Positions 44,601-55,898 of a stretch of 64,000 nt of DNA are shown here, in pieces. The notes under the pieces are model-generated. The model searched no databases. It worked only from the letters and a program-made list of their open reading frames with translations, and was not told the origin of the DNA. The translations under genes and the position numbers were made by a program. Source of the stretch: Linyphia triangularis (lineage: Eukaryota > Arthropoda > Arachnida > Araneae > Linyphiidae); assembly GCA_963978545.1 (NCBI GenBank), contig OZ021724.1, forward strand, positions 31,142,433 through 31,206,432. Direction: 5' to 3'. Within the stretch, counting starts at the first letter, position 1. The number at the start of each line of letters is the position of its first letter.

Positions 44601-46153
44601 TTGGAGCAATAATATTGCAGAAGGCAGACGATAATGCATTTCACCCAGTACATTATATGAGCAAAAAAACCAACCCCCAACAAGAGAAATATGGAAGCTA
44701 CGAATTAGAGGTGTTAGCAATCGTAGAAGCAGTTAAAAAATTTAGAAATTACCTCGTAGGGTCCAAATTCAAAATAATAACAGACTGTGCAGCATTTCAA
44801 AAAACCCTCGACAAAAAAGACTTGACACCAAGGATAGCAAGATGGGCCTTAATGCTAGAAGAGTTTGACTACACGGTAATCCACCTCCCAGGAAAGAAGA
44901 TGCCACATGTAGATGCATTAAGCAGGAACACAGTCATGTTGGTGACTAGATCGCAAGCTGAGATAACTACAAAGATAGCAGCAGCACAAGATGAGGATGA
45001 ACACATCAAAACGCTTAAAGAATTGATACGACAAGGAGAGGATAATGATCACTCAGTGAAGCAGGGTATTTTGTATAAGCACGAAAATGGAAGAGAGCTG
45101 CTGGTTGTACCTCAAGCATTGCAAAATGAAATCATTAAAGAAGTGCATAACAAAGGACATTTTGCAGTGGCCAAAACTGAAGAAATTCTAAGGCGAGAAT
45201 TTTACATACCAAAAGCAAGAAAGATGATTGAAAGTGTAATTGCCAACTGCTTGGACTGCATTCTGTGTAACAAAAAGAGAGGAAAGGCAGAAGGGTTGCT
45301 GAACCCCATACCAAAAGAAAACATACCACTAAGCACTTACCATGTTGACTACATAGGGCCTCTACCATCCACAAATAAGCAATATCAGCATATTTTCTCA
45401 GTAGTGGACTCATTCACAAAATTCGTATGGTTCTATCCAGTCAAATCAACCACAGCAAAAAATGCAATTGACAAGCTAGAATTGCAAAAAACCATATTTG
45501 GGAATCCTCAGCGAATAATCTCGGACAGAGGATCAGCATTTAGTTCGAATGAGTTTCAACAATATTGCCAGAAGGAAGGAATTGAACATGTGTTAACAAC
45601 GACAGGAGTTCATCGAGGCAACGGACAAGTGGAAAGAGTTCACAACACCCTCATTCCAATACTTGCAAAACTCACAATTGAAGATCCAACAAAGTGGTAC
45701 AAGTTTGTCGAAGGTGTACAAAGGGTCATCAATAGCACAAGCTCAAGGAGTACAAGATATACACCGTTCGAACTACTAACTGGTGTAAAAATGAGAAACA
45801 GAGAAGACATAAAAATTAAAGAGCTTATCGAAGAAGAAAATATAGCCCAAATGAACCAAGAAAGAGAAAAAATACGAGAAGAGGCAAAGAATAATATACT
45901 GAAAATTCAGGAAGAAAACCGTAGACAGTTTAATAAAAAGTGCAAGTAACCTCGAACATTCAAAGTGAACGACCTCATAGCGATTCAACGAACCCAGTTC
46001 GGAGCCGGATTAAAACTAAAAACAAAATTTTTTGGTCCTTACAAAATAACAGCAGTTAAGAAAAATCATAGGTATGATGTTAAAAAAGTAGGCGAGCACG
46101 AGGGGCCTAACATGACAAGCACGGCTATAGACCATATAAAAGCGTGGAATTAA
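41603..46153 (+). CDS. gypsy gag-pol polyprotein with one internal stop
   Basis: From the first ATG (41,603) the frame runs to TAA at 45,947-45,949, then stays open in the same frame to TAA at 46,151-46,153, so one nonsense codon separates off the integrase C-terminus (LIAIQRTQFGAGLKLK). In order: a coiled-coil stretch with four KDREAKEFE-type repeats (41,796-41,903); a capsid with SCAN-like helices (FELNNYLTEWLSGL, TFEELKELMLVDQIK); a zinc knuckle CFNCNEIGHRQASC (about 42,692); protease DTG (42,905); reverse transcriptase with YCDD (44,135-44,146); RNase H (ELHTDASSQGFGA); integrase HHCC finger (HNKGHFA...CLDCILC) and D,D-35-E core (YHVDYIG, ISDRGSAF, NGQVERV). Gag and pol share one frame. 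It may be complete apart from the stop. No envelope gene. Confidence 0.93.
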
Positions 46154-46267
46154 GTGTTAGAGCTCACTGCCAAGTCTTAAAATTTTAAACGTTTGCATTT
46201 TTCTTTCTAGTATTTCAGATAATTTCAGACATAAACTATGAGGACATAGTTCGCCAAGATGACCGAG

Positions 46268-46497
46268 TGTGGAGATAGGGGGCGCACCACTAGAGAACCC
46301 CTTGTGGCGACTCCTAGCGGCAGAGGGAGGTATTCCTCATTCTGATTAGAGAGACAGATCACTGAACATTCTCGATGTGAATATACGTAAGAAAGGCGCT
46401 TATGCCTAATGTAGTATGAGATAAGAGGCAATAAGGATTCATTAAAGCTGGATTCTACACTCAGCAAGTGTCCCTTCTCTGATCGTCTACTCCCACA
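46268..46497 (+). repeat. gypsy 3' LTR
   Basis: Same 230-bp sequence as the 5' LTR. No long purine tract is obvious immediately upstream (AGATGACCGAG). Confidence 0.93.
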
Positions 46498-46501
46498 TAG
46501 A

Positions 46502-49500
46502 TTGATGGATTGCGTACACAAATATAATAGGGTATCTTGCGAACACAAATTATAGATATCTTCATTATCTCACCCCGCCAAAGTTTTTAGAAAAGAAAGA
46601 CGGCACTCTGCAAATTTCTAAAATTTCATCTATTCCTTTAAAAGTGCTAAATGAGAGATGTTTTAAAACATATTGAATATAAAAAAATATAAATAATTAA
46701 AATCGTCAATAGTATTTAAAAATCCTGATCACAATTAAGCCCAAGTTGGCGATTAAATTTTAAATTGGAGTAAGTGTATCCTTTTTTTTTGTAAGAACAT
46801 TTAAGTTCATATCGTCACCAACAGCTTCTTTATGAAATTAAATATGAACATATCTCCCGTACCCCGTACTGTTGCACAAGTATCAATTTCCACAAATTCT
46901 CTACAGAATGAATAATTTTCCTTCAAGTTCAAATCAGTACATTTAATTGTATAAATCGTCAAATCGACTGTCGTAAGTTTTTTAATTCAGTCACCTGATA
47001 AGTACACACTATTTTCTCAGGAAGAAACTGACTACAATTACTTATTCTTCCAATTAATAGGCAACTCTGATGTGTTACAGTAGGTGACATATTTTTAGTA
47101 CGACAGGTAACGCCTCAAAAACCATGATATGCCCATTAAAGGTCATTTACATAAAGTATGTATTATACGTCATATGAATTGAAAGTACATCTAAAAAACA
47201 TCTAAAAAACATCTAAAAAAACATCTAAATTTTTACATCCGGAAAATGAGCCCTCTTTTATCAAATACATACCTTACGTACACCACTGGTCTGGCGAGAA
47301 GTTTCAATTTCGAATAAAACTTGCTTGTTTTTTGGTAGATAAAAATAAAGATTTGGAAGATAAAAATAAAAAATACATTTTAAAAGGTTAGTCAACGAGG
47401 TTTATTTTTACTTATTACGAACGTGAAGTTGAGTGAAATGGAAGAAGCGTACAATTCTGTTGAAATATATTTGTATTACATTTTGCAAAATTATGCATTA
47501 CGTTTGGCAGTGAGTCGCCAGAAATACTGAGGTGGTAATGTGGAGGTCGTGCAGTAGATAGTGCCACTGATGTGTTCGTATATACGGGTCACCAATGTAG
47601 CGGTGTGCGCTAACGGGGAATCAAACCCGGGACTCTTAGATCAGAAGACAGGCGCAATAACCACTAGGCAAAAGTGACCACTAGTGCCTAGGTGTTGTAT
47701 CTGTCATTTATGCACGAGACAACCACGAATGTATTACCGAAATAATGCATGCCATGTAAATTGGAAGGCAATGTTGTATTTATTGCAACAAAATAATCAT
47801 TGGAAAAGTATTGAAAGGAAAGTATTGAAATATTGTTATAATACTATCTAAATTTCTTGACTTTTCCCGCAGTCAAATAGCTGTGGCCTGACGTTGTCCG
47901 ACGTTCAATCAGGTTTCAGTCTATTAGAAGTTGCGAGTACCCTTTCACATCTATCCTCGATATCACCACTTTATACACGAAACATCGGAAAGACATCGCG
48001 TTTCAGATAAGTTAGATTAGTCAAAATACCTTTAAAATTATTTCAAATTGGATCAGTAGATTTCACATTAGGATCATAACCTTTAAAGGTGGGAAAGGGA
48101 AATGGGGGAGGATTTTTTAGAAATCTCATATTGACTGTAACGTTTCTCTTCTTTAGAAGATCATATGCGCAACTTCTCCTTCCTCAAGATAATAACATTG
48201 GTGATTTGAATACCTCCCCCCCCCCCCACACACAAAAAATAATCCGCAGGTACTATTCCTTACTTAGTTTGAATTTTTGTGCCGAAAATTATGGTTCGCT
48301 TTTTTATAGATCTGAATATTTTGTTGCTAAATTCGAAGTTCATAAGGGTAGTGAGTTAGTTGAGAATAATTTACTTTGTAAAACTTAATTTCTGCTTCAT
48401 TAAGATAGAGGTTCATGTATATTATTTTACTAATTTTTTTTTTTTTTACTTATGAATAATATTATACTTTGGTTTAATGCTAAAGTAATACATTTCATAT
48501 TTAGTCCTGCTTAGAGAAAATTAGCATTATACTTCCCTTCTTGAACAAATGTTTATAATTGATAAAACGAGTAATATTTGCAAAAGTTATTGCTGAAAAA
48601 TCTTTAAAAAAAAATCATTAAATTCAATCCAGCAGTTTTGGTAAAAAATATGTACACGAAGTAACAATTTTTAAGAAGTAAATTCCTGTGTTAAATTGCT
48701 AAAAATAATTAAGTTTTACTATTAATATACTTTGCAAGAAAAAGTAAAATCCTCTTTTCTTTTTTGGTTAGGAAAATATGTTAAAAAGTATTTAAAAATT
48801 AATTAACAAGCGTTTTTAATAATTATTGTATTTTGAAGTGTAATTATATTGTCCATGAGCGCCGACAGGATTATTTGCAGGGAGGTATAAGGCGACAAAA
48901 GTCTTTGTCAATCCTAGATTTTCCGAAAATGGGAATTGAATTTCCTAATTTGATGTTAGTTACTAGCTGTACATAATTTTTTGCTCGAATTGATAATTTA
49001 CTACCGATATATTTTGTTCTTGTGAATTATTTCTTCCAAATTATTTTATTTTACGAAAGGCGGGAGGAAGTGCAAGTGCATGTTTCTTATATGTCCCTGA
49101 CATTGCCTCTATTATAAAAGTCGCAGTGCTTTGCGTATGTAATTTTGTGTGATAGCAATAATCTGCCGGAATTTTACAAAGAATTTTTCCAGAATTTGTT
49201 TGATTAACTTTTTTATAAACTAAATTAGAGTCACCTAGATGATCAATATTTTTCATTTATTTTATTTCGTGTTGAAGTGAAAATTCCATCCATTTTAACA
49301 GGTTTATTTACTTCAAAAGTGCAATTTGAAAATTAAAAAAAAAAAAAAAATGTATTGAAATGAAGCCTTTTGGTACTACTCGTGTCACTGAATTGGTTTA
49401 AGATTGTGGGAATTCATTCTATCTGCAAGTGATAAATACCCCCTCCCCCTAAAAAAACGCGTCGATTATCCCCTTTGTTCGGGAAAGAGGGGGGTTATTT

Positions 49501-49939
49501 ATTAAACAAAAATGAAAAATTAAATGAAGTGGAACTTTAACTAAAATGTGATGGGAATTTACTTAAAATATGACATTAATTACGTATTAATAAAATGCCA
49601 TAAAATATTAAAGACACTAATTAAAATTAATTGCACATTAAATAAAATAATTTACAATTAAATAAAAAAAATAACAATTCGTTATAAACTCATTAACAAT
49701 TAAATAAAAAAATTAACGATTCGTTATAAACTCATTAACAATTAATTACGCATTAATTAATTTCGAATAAATATATATTAATTAAAAAAATTATGCATTA
49801 ATAAAATTTAGTTAATAATAGATTAACATCTTAATGGATATTTTCTACATTTACATCCTACTTGTCTTGATTTTAGTCGGCAAAAGTATGTCTAAAGCCC
49901 CCCCCCCCCCCCCAATTGAAATTCTTAGCGACGGCCCTG
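46502..49939. other. right part of hAT-2, no gene recognised
   Basis: Mostly AT-rich. It includes a short array of ACATCTAAAAA units (about 47,188-47,229), a tRNA-like segment (47,595-47,690), a C run (about 48,211-48,223), a 46-bp tandem duplication around CGTTATAAACTCATTAAC (about 49,670-49,745) and a C run before the right terminus. No transposase was found. Confidence 0.5.
47595..47690 (-). repeat. tRNA-like SINE relic
   Basis: The minus strand reads GCCTAGTGGTTATTGCGCC (A-box-like), then CCGGGTTTGATTCCCCG (B-box-like T arm). The spacing is tRNA-like, but the acceptor stem is not evident and T replaces C in the B box. TTGGTGACCCG follows, which resembles a retroelement primer site, so an LTR-derived origin is the alternative. 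Confidence 0.4.
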
Positions 49940-49947
49940 GTCTTTCT

Positions 49948-51034
49948 GTCTAACAATCTGTAGTCTTTAGATCCCTCTTCATAACTCACAAATGTCATCA
50001 ATTTTGCTACTTCGTGATCTTTTGTTAGCAGTCTGAATAGCTTCTCCCCAATATTTATTTTCAAGATCTGATTCTAGAAGTAAACATCTTGCCATTTCAA
50101 TAAGGTATCTGTTCTTGCATTCCGCACTCCCATTCTGAACCTGTTTCAAATAGTGAATTATGTTGAAACTTTTGACTTATTCTTCAATAAACTTTGGTAT
50201 ATCTGCTAAAATCATCGATTAGTGTAAGCATATATTTATTTCCATTTGGTGTTGCTACATGAATCGGTCCGCAAACATCCGAATGAACCAATTTAAACAA
50301 TTCTGAGGTTTTTGTTGTCAATTTCTTTAGGTTTTCGTCATTTTCCTTTAATGCAGATCTCGCATACATCAGTGTGTTTGTAAGGCTTTATCTTTAATCC
50401 TGTGGCTAAATATTTATTCGCCGCTTTCTTTATGGCTTGTATATCTCTATGGCCTAATCTTTTGTGCCATTCATGTATGCAGAAAGAATTGCAATCAGTT
50501 GTACTTAATGCCATATGTGCGTTTAATACTTACAAACTGTTTTTAGTATGTGCTATAGCAATAGTTTTTTCTTTTTATAGTACACTGTTCATTACTAAAG
50601 TCAATTTTAAATCCTTTATCAACTAGTTTCTTGACAGATAATAAATGTCCATGCAATTGTGGCACATAAAGGATATTTTGAACTTTTATTTTACTTACTT
50701 GGTTCTGGTCATTTTCATAAAATATCCACCCTTCACTATTTCCACTGGTCACTATGATTTGTCCATCTGCAAAGTAGACTTTATCTTCAACGGTTTTATC
50801 AAGTTCCGTAAAGAAATCAAAGTTGCTCGTTATGTGAGAAGTAGCACCAGAGTCTATATACCACGTAAGAGTTTCTTTTTCACCCAAGATAAAACAAATA
50901 TGTTCTTCATTACTGACTGTAATTTGTAAACTGTTATCTGCTAGAGTTACTTTCTTAGCTGTATGTTAATTTTCTTGCTGATTCGTTCCTTTCCGTTGTA
51001 ACCATGCTTTATACTTTCGACAATCTACCTTGTC
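49948..51034 (-). pseudogene. copia A protease and integrase, broken
   Basis: Minus strand: zinc-knuckle 3' half (DKVDCRKYKAW, about 51,034-51,000), protease with the active-site motif WYIDSGATSHIT (50,543-50,887), integrase start (LVHSDVCGPIHVATPNGNKY, LTLIDDFSRYT, 50,184-50,369) and its distal end (KDYRLLDRKT, about 49,950). The middle of the integrase core is largely missing, and stops and frameshifts are present. It is cut on the right by copia B at 51,035 and on the left by hAT-2. Confidence 0.8.
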
Positions 51035-51039
51035 GTGTC

Positions 51040-51242
51040 TGTTAATTTTTTAAGATTAAAGTATATATTAAATATAAAAGCTTGCTAAATTGTGAAGGTC
51101 GTTTTCCACGAACTTTATTTCAAGTAAAACAAATCCGCTCAACTGAGCTTCTATCATTTTTGAATCCAAAGATATTCAGAAGTATTGCCACATAACAAAA
51201 AACAATTACAGTATTATTTTTCTTATAAATACAACTTCAACA
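51040..51242 (-). repeat. copia B 3' LTR
   Basis: 203 bp, TGTTAATTTT to AACTTCAACA on the plus strand. Only its terminal part matches the 5' LTR. Confidence 0.8.
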
Positions 51243-51308
51243 CTTCCCCTTATTTAAAAGAAAAAATTACGCTTTTAAATTAAGAGTCCTAAGTTACACT
51301 TCTGAATT

Positions 51309-52679
51309 TCACACAAGTCCCATCTTTTCACACAGCATCAACAGTTTTGGTTTGTGTAGGGGCTTTGTCATTAAATCAGCAACTTGTATTTCTGTTGGAA
51401 GTTGCTGTAAATTAATTTCTCCTTCTAATACATTTTCACGAATGAAGAAATGTTTTAAGCTGATGTGCTTCGTTCTACGATGAAATTCAAGATTCTGAGC
51501 CAGTCTAACTGCAGCTTTGTTATCAACAAAAATTGTTGGCACTTTTTTCAGGGAGGAAACTCCACTGATGAGTCTCTTCAGCCAAATCAACTCTTTTGCA
51601 GCTTCGTTTGCTGCAACTATCTCAGCTTCAGTCGTTGATGTTGCTACCATGGCTTGACGTTGACTTAACCAAGATATTGCACCTCTTGCATATAGAGATA
51701 TAATCCCACTTGTTGATCTGCCTGTCTGCGTGCAACCTCCAAAGTCAGCATCATTGAAGCATTCTAAAACTCCTGGTCTGTAGTTTGACTTATAGTTGAT
51801 GCATTTTTGCTTAGTGCTTGCAATGTACCTAAAAACACGCTTTACCTTGATCCAGTCTTCTTTAGAGGGATTTTCTAATTTGAGTGATAAAACACTAATT
51901 GAATAAGCCAGGTAAGGTCTTGTCCCCATCATTAAATACATTAATGCTCCAACTGCTTCACGATAGGGGAAATCGATTTCACTGAGTTCCTCTCTGCAAA
52001 CTTCTTTATCTTTCAAAACAGGAGTATGAACTGATCTGCAATCACTCATACCAAATCGTTGAAGGATCTTTGTTGCATATCCTTCTTGACCTATCTTAAT
52101 GCTTCCATCTTCAAGACGCTGTATTTCCAGTCCTAAGAAATATGATGCTGGCTTGCTGGTGATTTTAAATTTTGACTTCAGTTCATTTATGAAATGACTC
52201 GAGTCTTCTTCATCTGTGGCGGCAACCAATCCATCATCCACATAAAGTGCAACAAGTAACTTTTTACCATCTTTTTCTCGAATGAATAAGCATTGATCTG
52301 CTTCGCTGATCTTAAAGCCAAGATCCATCATGAATTTTCCGAAACATTTATGCCAACAACGTGGAGCCTGTTTCAGATCATATAAGCTTTTCCTAAGTCT
52401 GCATACTTTATTGGTGCCATCATTATAGCCTTCAGGTTGATGCATAAAAATGGTTTCATCTAAATCTCCGTATAAGAAAGCAGTCGAAACATCAAACTGC
52501 ATAAGATGCATCTTCTCACTGGCTGCAATGCTTATGAGTGAACGCACAGTTCCTAGCTTTATGACTGGACTGAAAATCTGATCATAATCAATACCATGTC
52601 TCTGTTTGAACCCTTTAATCACAAGTCTCGCTTTGTATTTATCGATGGTGCCATCCGGATTTTTCTTAATTCGAAAAAC
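51309..52679 (-). CDS. copia B reverse transcriptase and RNase H
   Basis: This is a long open frame on the minus strand. It opens with VFRIKKNPDGTIDKYKARLV directly after an in-frame TAA that replaces the codon before the conserved WVFR. It contains FDVSTAFLYGDLDE, LYDLKQAPRCWHK, the catalytic YVDD (52,233-52,244), QRFGMSDCRSV, and the RNase H part DADFGGCTQTGRSTSG and STTEAEIVAANEAAKE, ending with the typical copia C-terminus (LTTKPLHKPK-like). The domain itself is intact, but upstream stops mean it cannot be made as part of a full polyprotein. Confidence 0.88.
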   Translation of the reverse strand, partial: VFRIKKNPDGTIDKYKARLVIKGFKQRHGIDYDQIFSPVIKLGTVRSLISIAASEKMHLMQFDVSTAFLYGDLDETIFMHQPEGYNDGTNKVCRLRKSLYDLKQAPRCWHKCFGKFMMDLGFKISEADQCLFIREKDGKKLLVALYVDDGLVAATDEEDSSHFINELKSKFKITSKPASYFLGLEIQRLEDGSIKIGQEGYATKILQRFGMSDCRSVHTPVLKDKEVCREELSEIDFPYREAVGALMYLMMGTRPYLAYSISVLSLKLENPSKEDWIKVKRVFRYIASTKQKCINYKSNYRPGVLECFNDADFGGCTQTGRSTSGIISLYARGAISWLSQRQAMVATSTTEAEIVAANEAAKELIWLKRLISGVSSLKKVPTIFVDNKAAVRLAQNLEFHRRTKHISLKHFFIRENVLEGEINLQQLPTEIQVADLMTKPLHKPKLLMLCEKMGLV

Positions 52680-52979
52680 CCATTAGCAAGGAAGAGCTTT
52701 TGCTTTATCTGGAAGTGTTTCTAGCGTCCATGTGTCATTTTCCTTTAAAGAATTAATTTCAGATTCCATGGCCTTTTCCCAGAATTTTTTTTCTTTGCAA
52801 ATAATAGCTTCATCATATGACTGTGGTTCATTCACATCACATATAAAAACTTCAGATGCCATCATATAATCTTCAAAACGTTTAGGCTTCTTTTATTCAC
52901 TACGCTTTCTTAACTCCATAGTAGAAGATTCCTTTTCATCTTCGCTTTCACTCTCTGAACTAGTTTGAATTTCTGAATC

Positions 52980-53849
52980 TTATTGATCTTGCTTCCCCTC
53001 ATTTTCGGATTCAGGTAACTGTCTAAGCAGAGGTATTTCTAACGGTTCTTCACAGTTTTCCAGTGGTTTCTCTTGAAATACCACATCTCGAGAACAGATA
53101 ACTGTGTTTATTTCTCTTATCCAAATACGATATCTTTCATCTCCATCATATCCTAATAAGTAACCCTTTACTGCTTTCTTATCCATTTTCCTGCGCTTCT
53201 GATCAGGTATGTGAGCATAACATAGTGATCCGACTATACGCATATGTTTTACTCGAGGTTTTTGTCCTATCCAAGCTTCATAAGGACTTACATTTGAAAA
53301 ATAACTTTTTCCTGTTCTGTTCAAAATATACACATATGTACTAATAAGCTCTGCCCATAATGACGAAGGAAAGTTAATTTCTGAATTGGAATTTTTCAAA
53401 GATCTTGCCATTTCTACCAACGTTCTGTTTTCACGCTCACTTCCACCATTTTGCTGTGGAGTGTAGGGGGCAGTTAATCTTTGAACTATTCCACTTTTCT
53501 TCAGGATACTTCTGACATTTTCATTATCAAATTCCCCGCCATTGTCACTTAAGAACTCTTTGATGTTGTGTCCTAAATTTTTAGCATGGGAGATCATATT
53601 TTCAATAGCTTCTGCAACTTCTGATTTTTGACGTAGAAAAAATACATATTTAAATTTAGTGAAATGATCTTTAAAGACTACGAAGTATCGATATCTTTTA
53701 AAAGATTCATCAAACGGTCCACAAACATCTGCTGAGATAAGTTCTCCAGGTCTTGTGGTCTTCTCTCTAGTACCAAATTTCAAACGATGTGCTTTGCCGT
53801 ATATACATGCTTCACATAGCTGATTGTCTAACTCAACTTTGAGATTCAT
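52980..53849 (-). CDS. copia B integrase core
   Basis: An open frame of 289 codons. The CxxC of the HHCC finger (CEACIYGKAH) is at its start, and the two histidines lie upstream (LYHERRVTKTKRHIKN, 53,850-53,930), separated by an in-frame stop. The catalytic triad is visible as ISADVCGPF, FLSDNGGEF and PQQNGGSERENR (D,D-35-E). It ends at a stop in the linker before reverse transcriptase. A further piece of the linker (NDTWTLETLP) lies at 52,683-52,865. Confidence 0.85.
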   Translation of the reverse strand: MNLKVELDNQLCEACIYGKAHRLKFGTREKTTRPGELISADVCGPFDESFKRYRYFVVFKDHFTKFKYVFFLRQKSEVAEAIENMISHAKNLGHNIKEFLSDNGGEFDNENVRSILKKSGIVQRLTAPYTPQQNGGSERENRTLVEMARSLKNSNSEINFPSSLWAELISTYVYILNRTGKSYFSNVSPYEAWIGQKPRVKHMRIVGSLCYAHIPDQKRRKMDKKAVKGYLLGYDGDERYRIWIREINTVICSRDVVFQEKPLENCEEPLEIPLLRQLPESENEGKQDQ

Positions 53850-53977
53850 TTATTTTTCTAGAACATTCTTAATATGCCTTTTTGTCTTGGTGACCCTACG
53901 CTCGTGGTATAGTTGCAAAACAGAATCGCCTGTAGTAGCTGTATTGACTTCTACTGGATTCTTCGGAATAAGTACTT

Positions 53978-55527
53978 CCCTAGTAGCAATCACTGCATGG
54001 CGTTTCGTCGGCCAATGATCGGATTTCATCAAAGTCATCGGCGATTCCCCTGACTGATATATAAACACACCCGTATTTCCTCGTCTGCCGATGACCCTAA
54101 ACTCATTGGGAAAAGATATCTTCCCAACATCGGTGGCCGGTGGAATTTCTGATCATCGTTTTTTTTTTATCGGCAAATGATATCGGAACGACATCGGGGA
54201 CAGGCGATAAAAACTTATGTTTCTTTTTTTTTGCAATTCCACTGAATTAGAGGCGATCCTTGAATGTATTTCAAATTTAAATCAAGTATACAATTTGCTA
54301 AACATTTCGCTTTGCCAATAAGTGAAAAATATTTTAAAAATAAGTGTACGAAAAATTTTAAATGTAAAAATATATTTTGAAAAAATACAAACCACATAAT
54401 TATATATTGCTTATCTAATACGTCAATAAAATCCATAAATAAAAGTTTTTATATAGTAAAAAAATATAGGAACAATTTTCTAAAATTAAAAATAAATTCT
54501 CATTTCAATTTCAATATAAAATAAAAATATAGTCCTTGTTTTTAAATAGTTTTCATTATAATTTGCTGAACTCATTTTGGTCCGTTTTTTAAACATCTTT
54601 TAAGTAAAATAAAAATATGTTTATATGTTTCAAAAAGTTAATCAAATTGAATATAGTTTTTCAAAAAATTTAAAAACTAAATATAATTTTCTAAATGTCA
54701 AAATTATTAAGTAAACTCTTGAATTGCATTTCAAAAAATGTCATAAAATTTACGTCAATTAGTTAAAATTTTACAAAATAGATGGCGACACTATTTATTT
54801 GACACTATATATTTTTTTGCTATAATAAATAAATTAATATCATTTTCCCAAATTTATGGAAGATTTGCTATTTTCCGAACATTCCCCATATATATAAAAA
54901 AAAAAAATGTCGGTCAATTTCCTTGCTAAGTCTGTATGATAGTAGAGTTTTGTACTACAATACAATTGCTATACCAAGTAACAACAGTGGCCACGTCAAC
55001 GCGCTTCGGAGAGGATCACCCTTGGTTCGATCCCAGAGTAAGTAATTTATACAATTCTGGCGTGAGTAATTTGGTGGTGTTATAACTTCGATTTGTACTC
55101 TTAATATGTCACTGGAAATACTACCGAATAAGAATTACGGGCCGTGGGTAAATATTTTAGTTTTGCATTATTTTAATTTGCCGTTTTTAATATTCGATAC
55201 TTACATCTTTATAATTATTTAATGTTTATTAATTGATATTTTCGAGAAAATAACGACCATCGTTTCGATATTTCTTGAGAGCAAAATTTTCCTCGGATAG
55301 TGTCGTATTTCCCCCTTTGACCTCGGCCTTCAAACCGATTCTTGTCGGCTTCTCCTCGAATTCGATCAGTTTCCGGACATCGGCCAATGGCCGGCCACGG
55401 GGACAAAATGGATTAGTTGCCAAGGGAAAGATAAGTTTCGGGTGAGTTTCCGGTGAATCACCAATCACCGGCGATTCACCTGGGGATGGAATTCCGATCA
55501 CCGCCCGAGGTAAATTTGCTACTAGGG
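53978..55527 (-). mobile_element. 1.55 kb TIR element, copy 1 (inside copia B)
   Basis: The ends are CCCTAGTAGCAATCACTG and, reverse complemented, CCCTAGTAGCAAATTTACC. TT flanks both sides (53,976-53,977 and 55,528-55,529). Removing the element and one TT joins the flanking copia B frame without a shift, which fixes the boundaries. Subterminal regions share GATCGGAATTCCATC and GGCGATTCACC-like palindromes. No transposase is recognised; the open frames at 55,229-55,501 and 54,215-54,436 also occur in copy 2, but the copies are nearly identical. It carries a tRNA-like segment. Confidence 0.85.
54985..55036 (+). repeat. tRNA-like promoter segment inside TIR copy 1
   Basis: AGTGGCCACGTCAACGCGC resembles an A box and GGTTCGATCCCAGAG a B box / T arm, at near-tRNA spacing. 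The same segment occurs on the other strand in copy 2 (about 61,606-61,658). It may be a SINE captured before the element spread. Confidence 0.5.
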
Positions 55528-55529
55528 TT

Positions 55530-55895
55530 CCATGTGAACTTTATATAGGTCACCCCTTATGCTTCTTGTACCATAGAGTACAGCTTTGTTGTTTGTTGTT
55601 GATTTTCAACCAACACTCTTCTGCGGTTGACTCAAATCTGCTATTTTTATTCTTATCTTGAGCTGCCAGTACTGAGAATTAGGTTCTTACTAATACCTGG
55701 AACAAACCAGACTTCTTTAAGTTCTTTGAATTGCTTCTCTTCTTTTACTCTTGTCACAATTTTCAAAGTTCCTTTACCTACGGCTGTTAGTACTTGGCCA
55801 TTTGCAGCAGTAACTCCATGTGGGGTATCAAATTTTTCAAATTCTGTGAAGTAACTACTATTATTGGTGATATGTTTTGATGCTCCGTTATCCAC
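55530..55895 (-). pseudogene. copia B protease region
   Basis: The frame 55,653-55,895 contains FVDNGASKHITNNSSY-type sequence, a copia protease with DNG in place of the usual DSG, and VWFVPGISKNL. It is separated from gag by a single TAG at 55,896-55,898, probably from a Trp codon. At about 55,675 the frame shifts, and the following GAG-pre-integrase part (DKNKNSRFES, CWLKINNKQQ) is in another frame, with further breaks before the TIR element. Confidence 0.78.
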
Positions 55896-55898
55896 AAA

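Larger units (their letters stand above)
40709..46497 (+). mobile_element. young Ty3/gypsy LTR retrotransposon, 5.8 kb
   Basis: Two 230-bp LTRs (TGTGGAGATAGG...CTACTCCCACA) look identical over their whole length, which implies a very recent insertion. TAGA flanks both sides (40,705-40,708 and 46,498-46,501). The primer-binding site TGGGGGCTCGG begins at 40,939, directly after the LTR, and matches the 3' end typical of tRNA-Pro. It carries one gag-pol frame and no env. It sits inside hAT-2. Confidence 0.95.
40447..49939. mobile_element. hAT-2: hAT element inserted in copia A
   Basis: The left end is CAGGGACGACGCGAACG; the right end, reverse complemented, is CAGGGCCGTCGCTAAGAA. The flanks GTCTTTTT (40,439-40,446) and GTCTTTCT (49,940-49,947) are an 8-bp duplication with one change. 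Removing it brings the two halves of the copia A pol region together. Without the gypsy insert it is about 3.7 kb. No transposase is recognised. Homopolymer C tracts mark both ends (about 40,485-40,496 and 49,897-49,913). Confidence 0.8.

Noticed and set aside
45947..45949. Programmed stop readthrough in gypsy gag-pol
   Set aside because: The stop lies near the integrase C-terminus, not at a gag/pol border, so a simple nonsense mutation is more likely.
47595..47690. Functional tRNA gene
   Set aside because: A- and B-box-like parts are present, but no acceptor stem can be paired by eye and the B box is altered; treated as a SINE-like relic.
48089..48388. 99-codon ORF in hAT-2
   Set aside because: It includes a C-run-coded proline tract and AT-rich filler; no transposase motif.
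55229..55501. Open frame of about 90 codons shared by both 1.55 kb TIR elements
   Set aside because: It crosses GC-rich palindromes (GGTGATT/AATCACC), the two copies differ in frame after about 65 codons, and near-identity of the copies makes shared openness uninformative.
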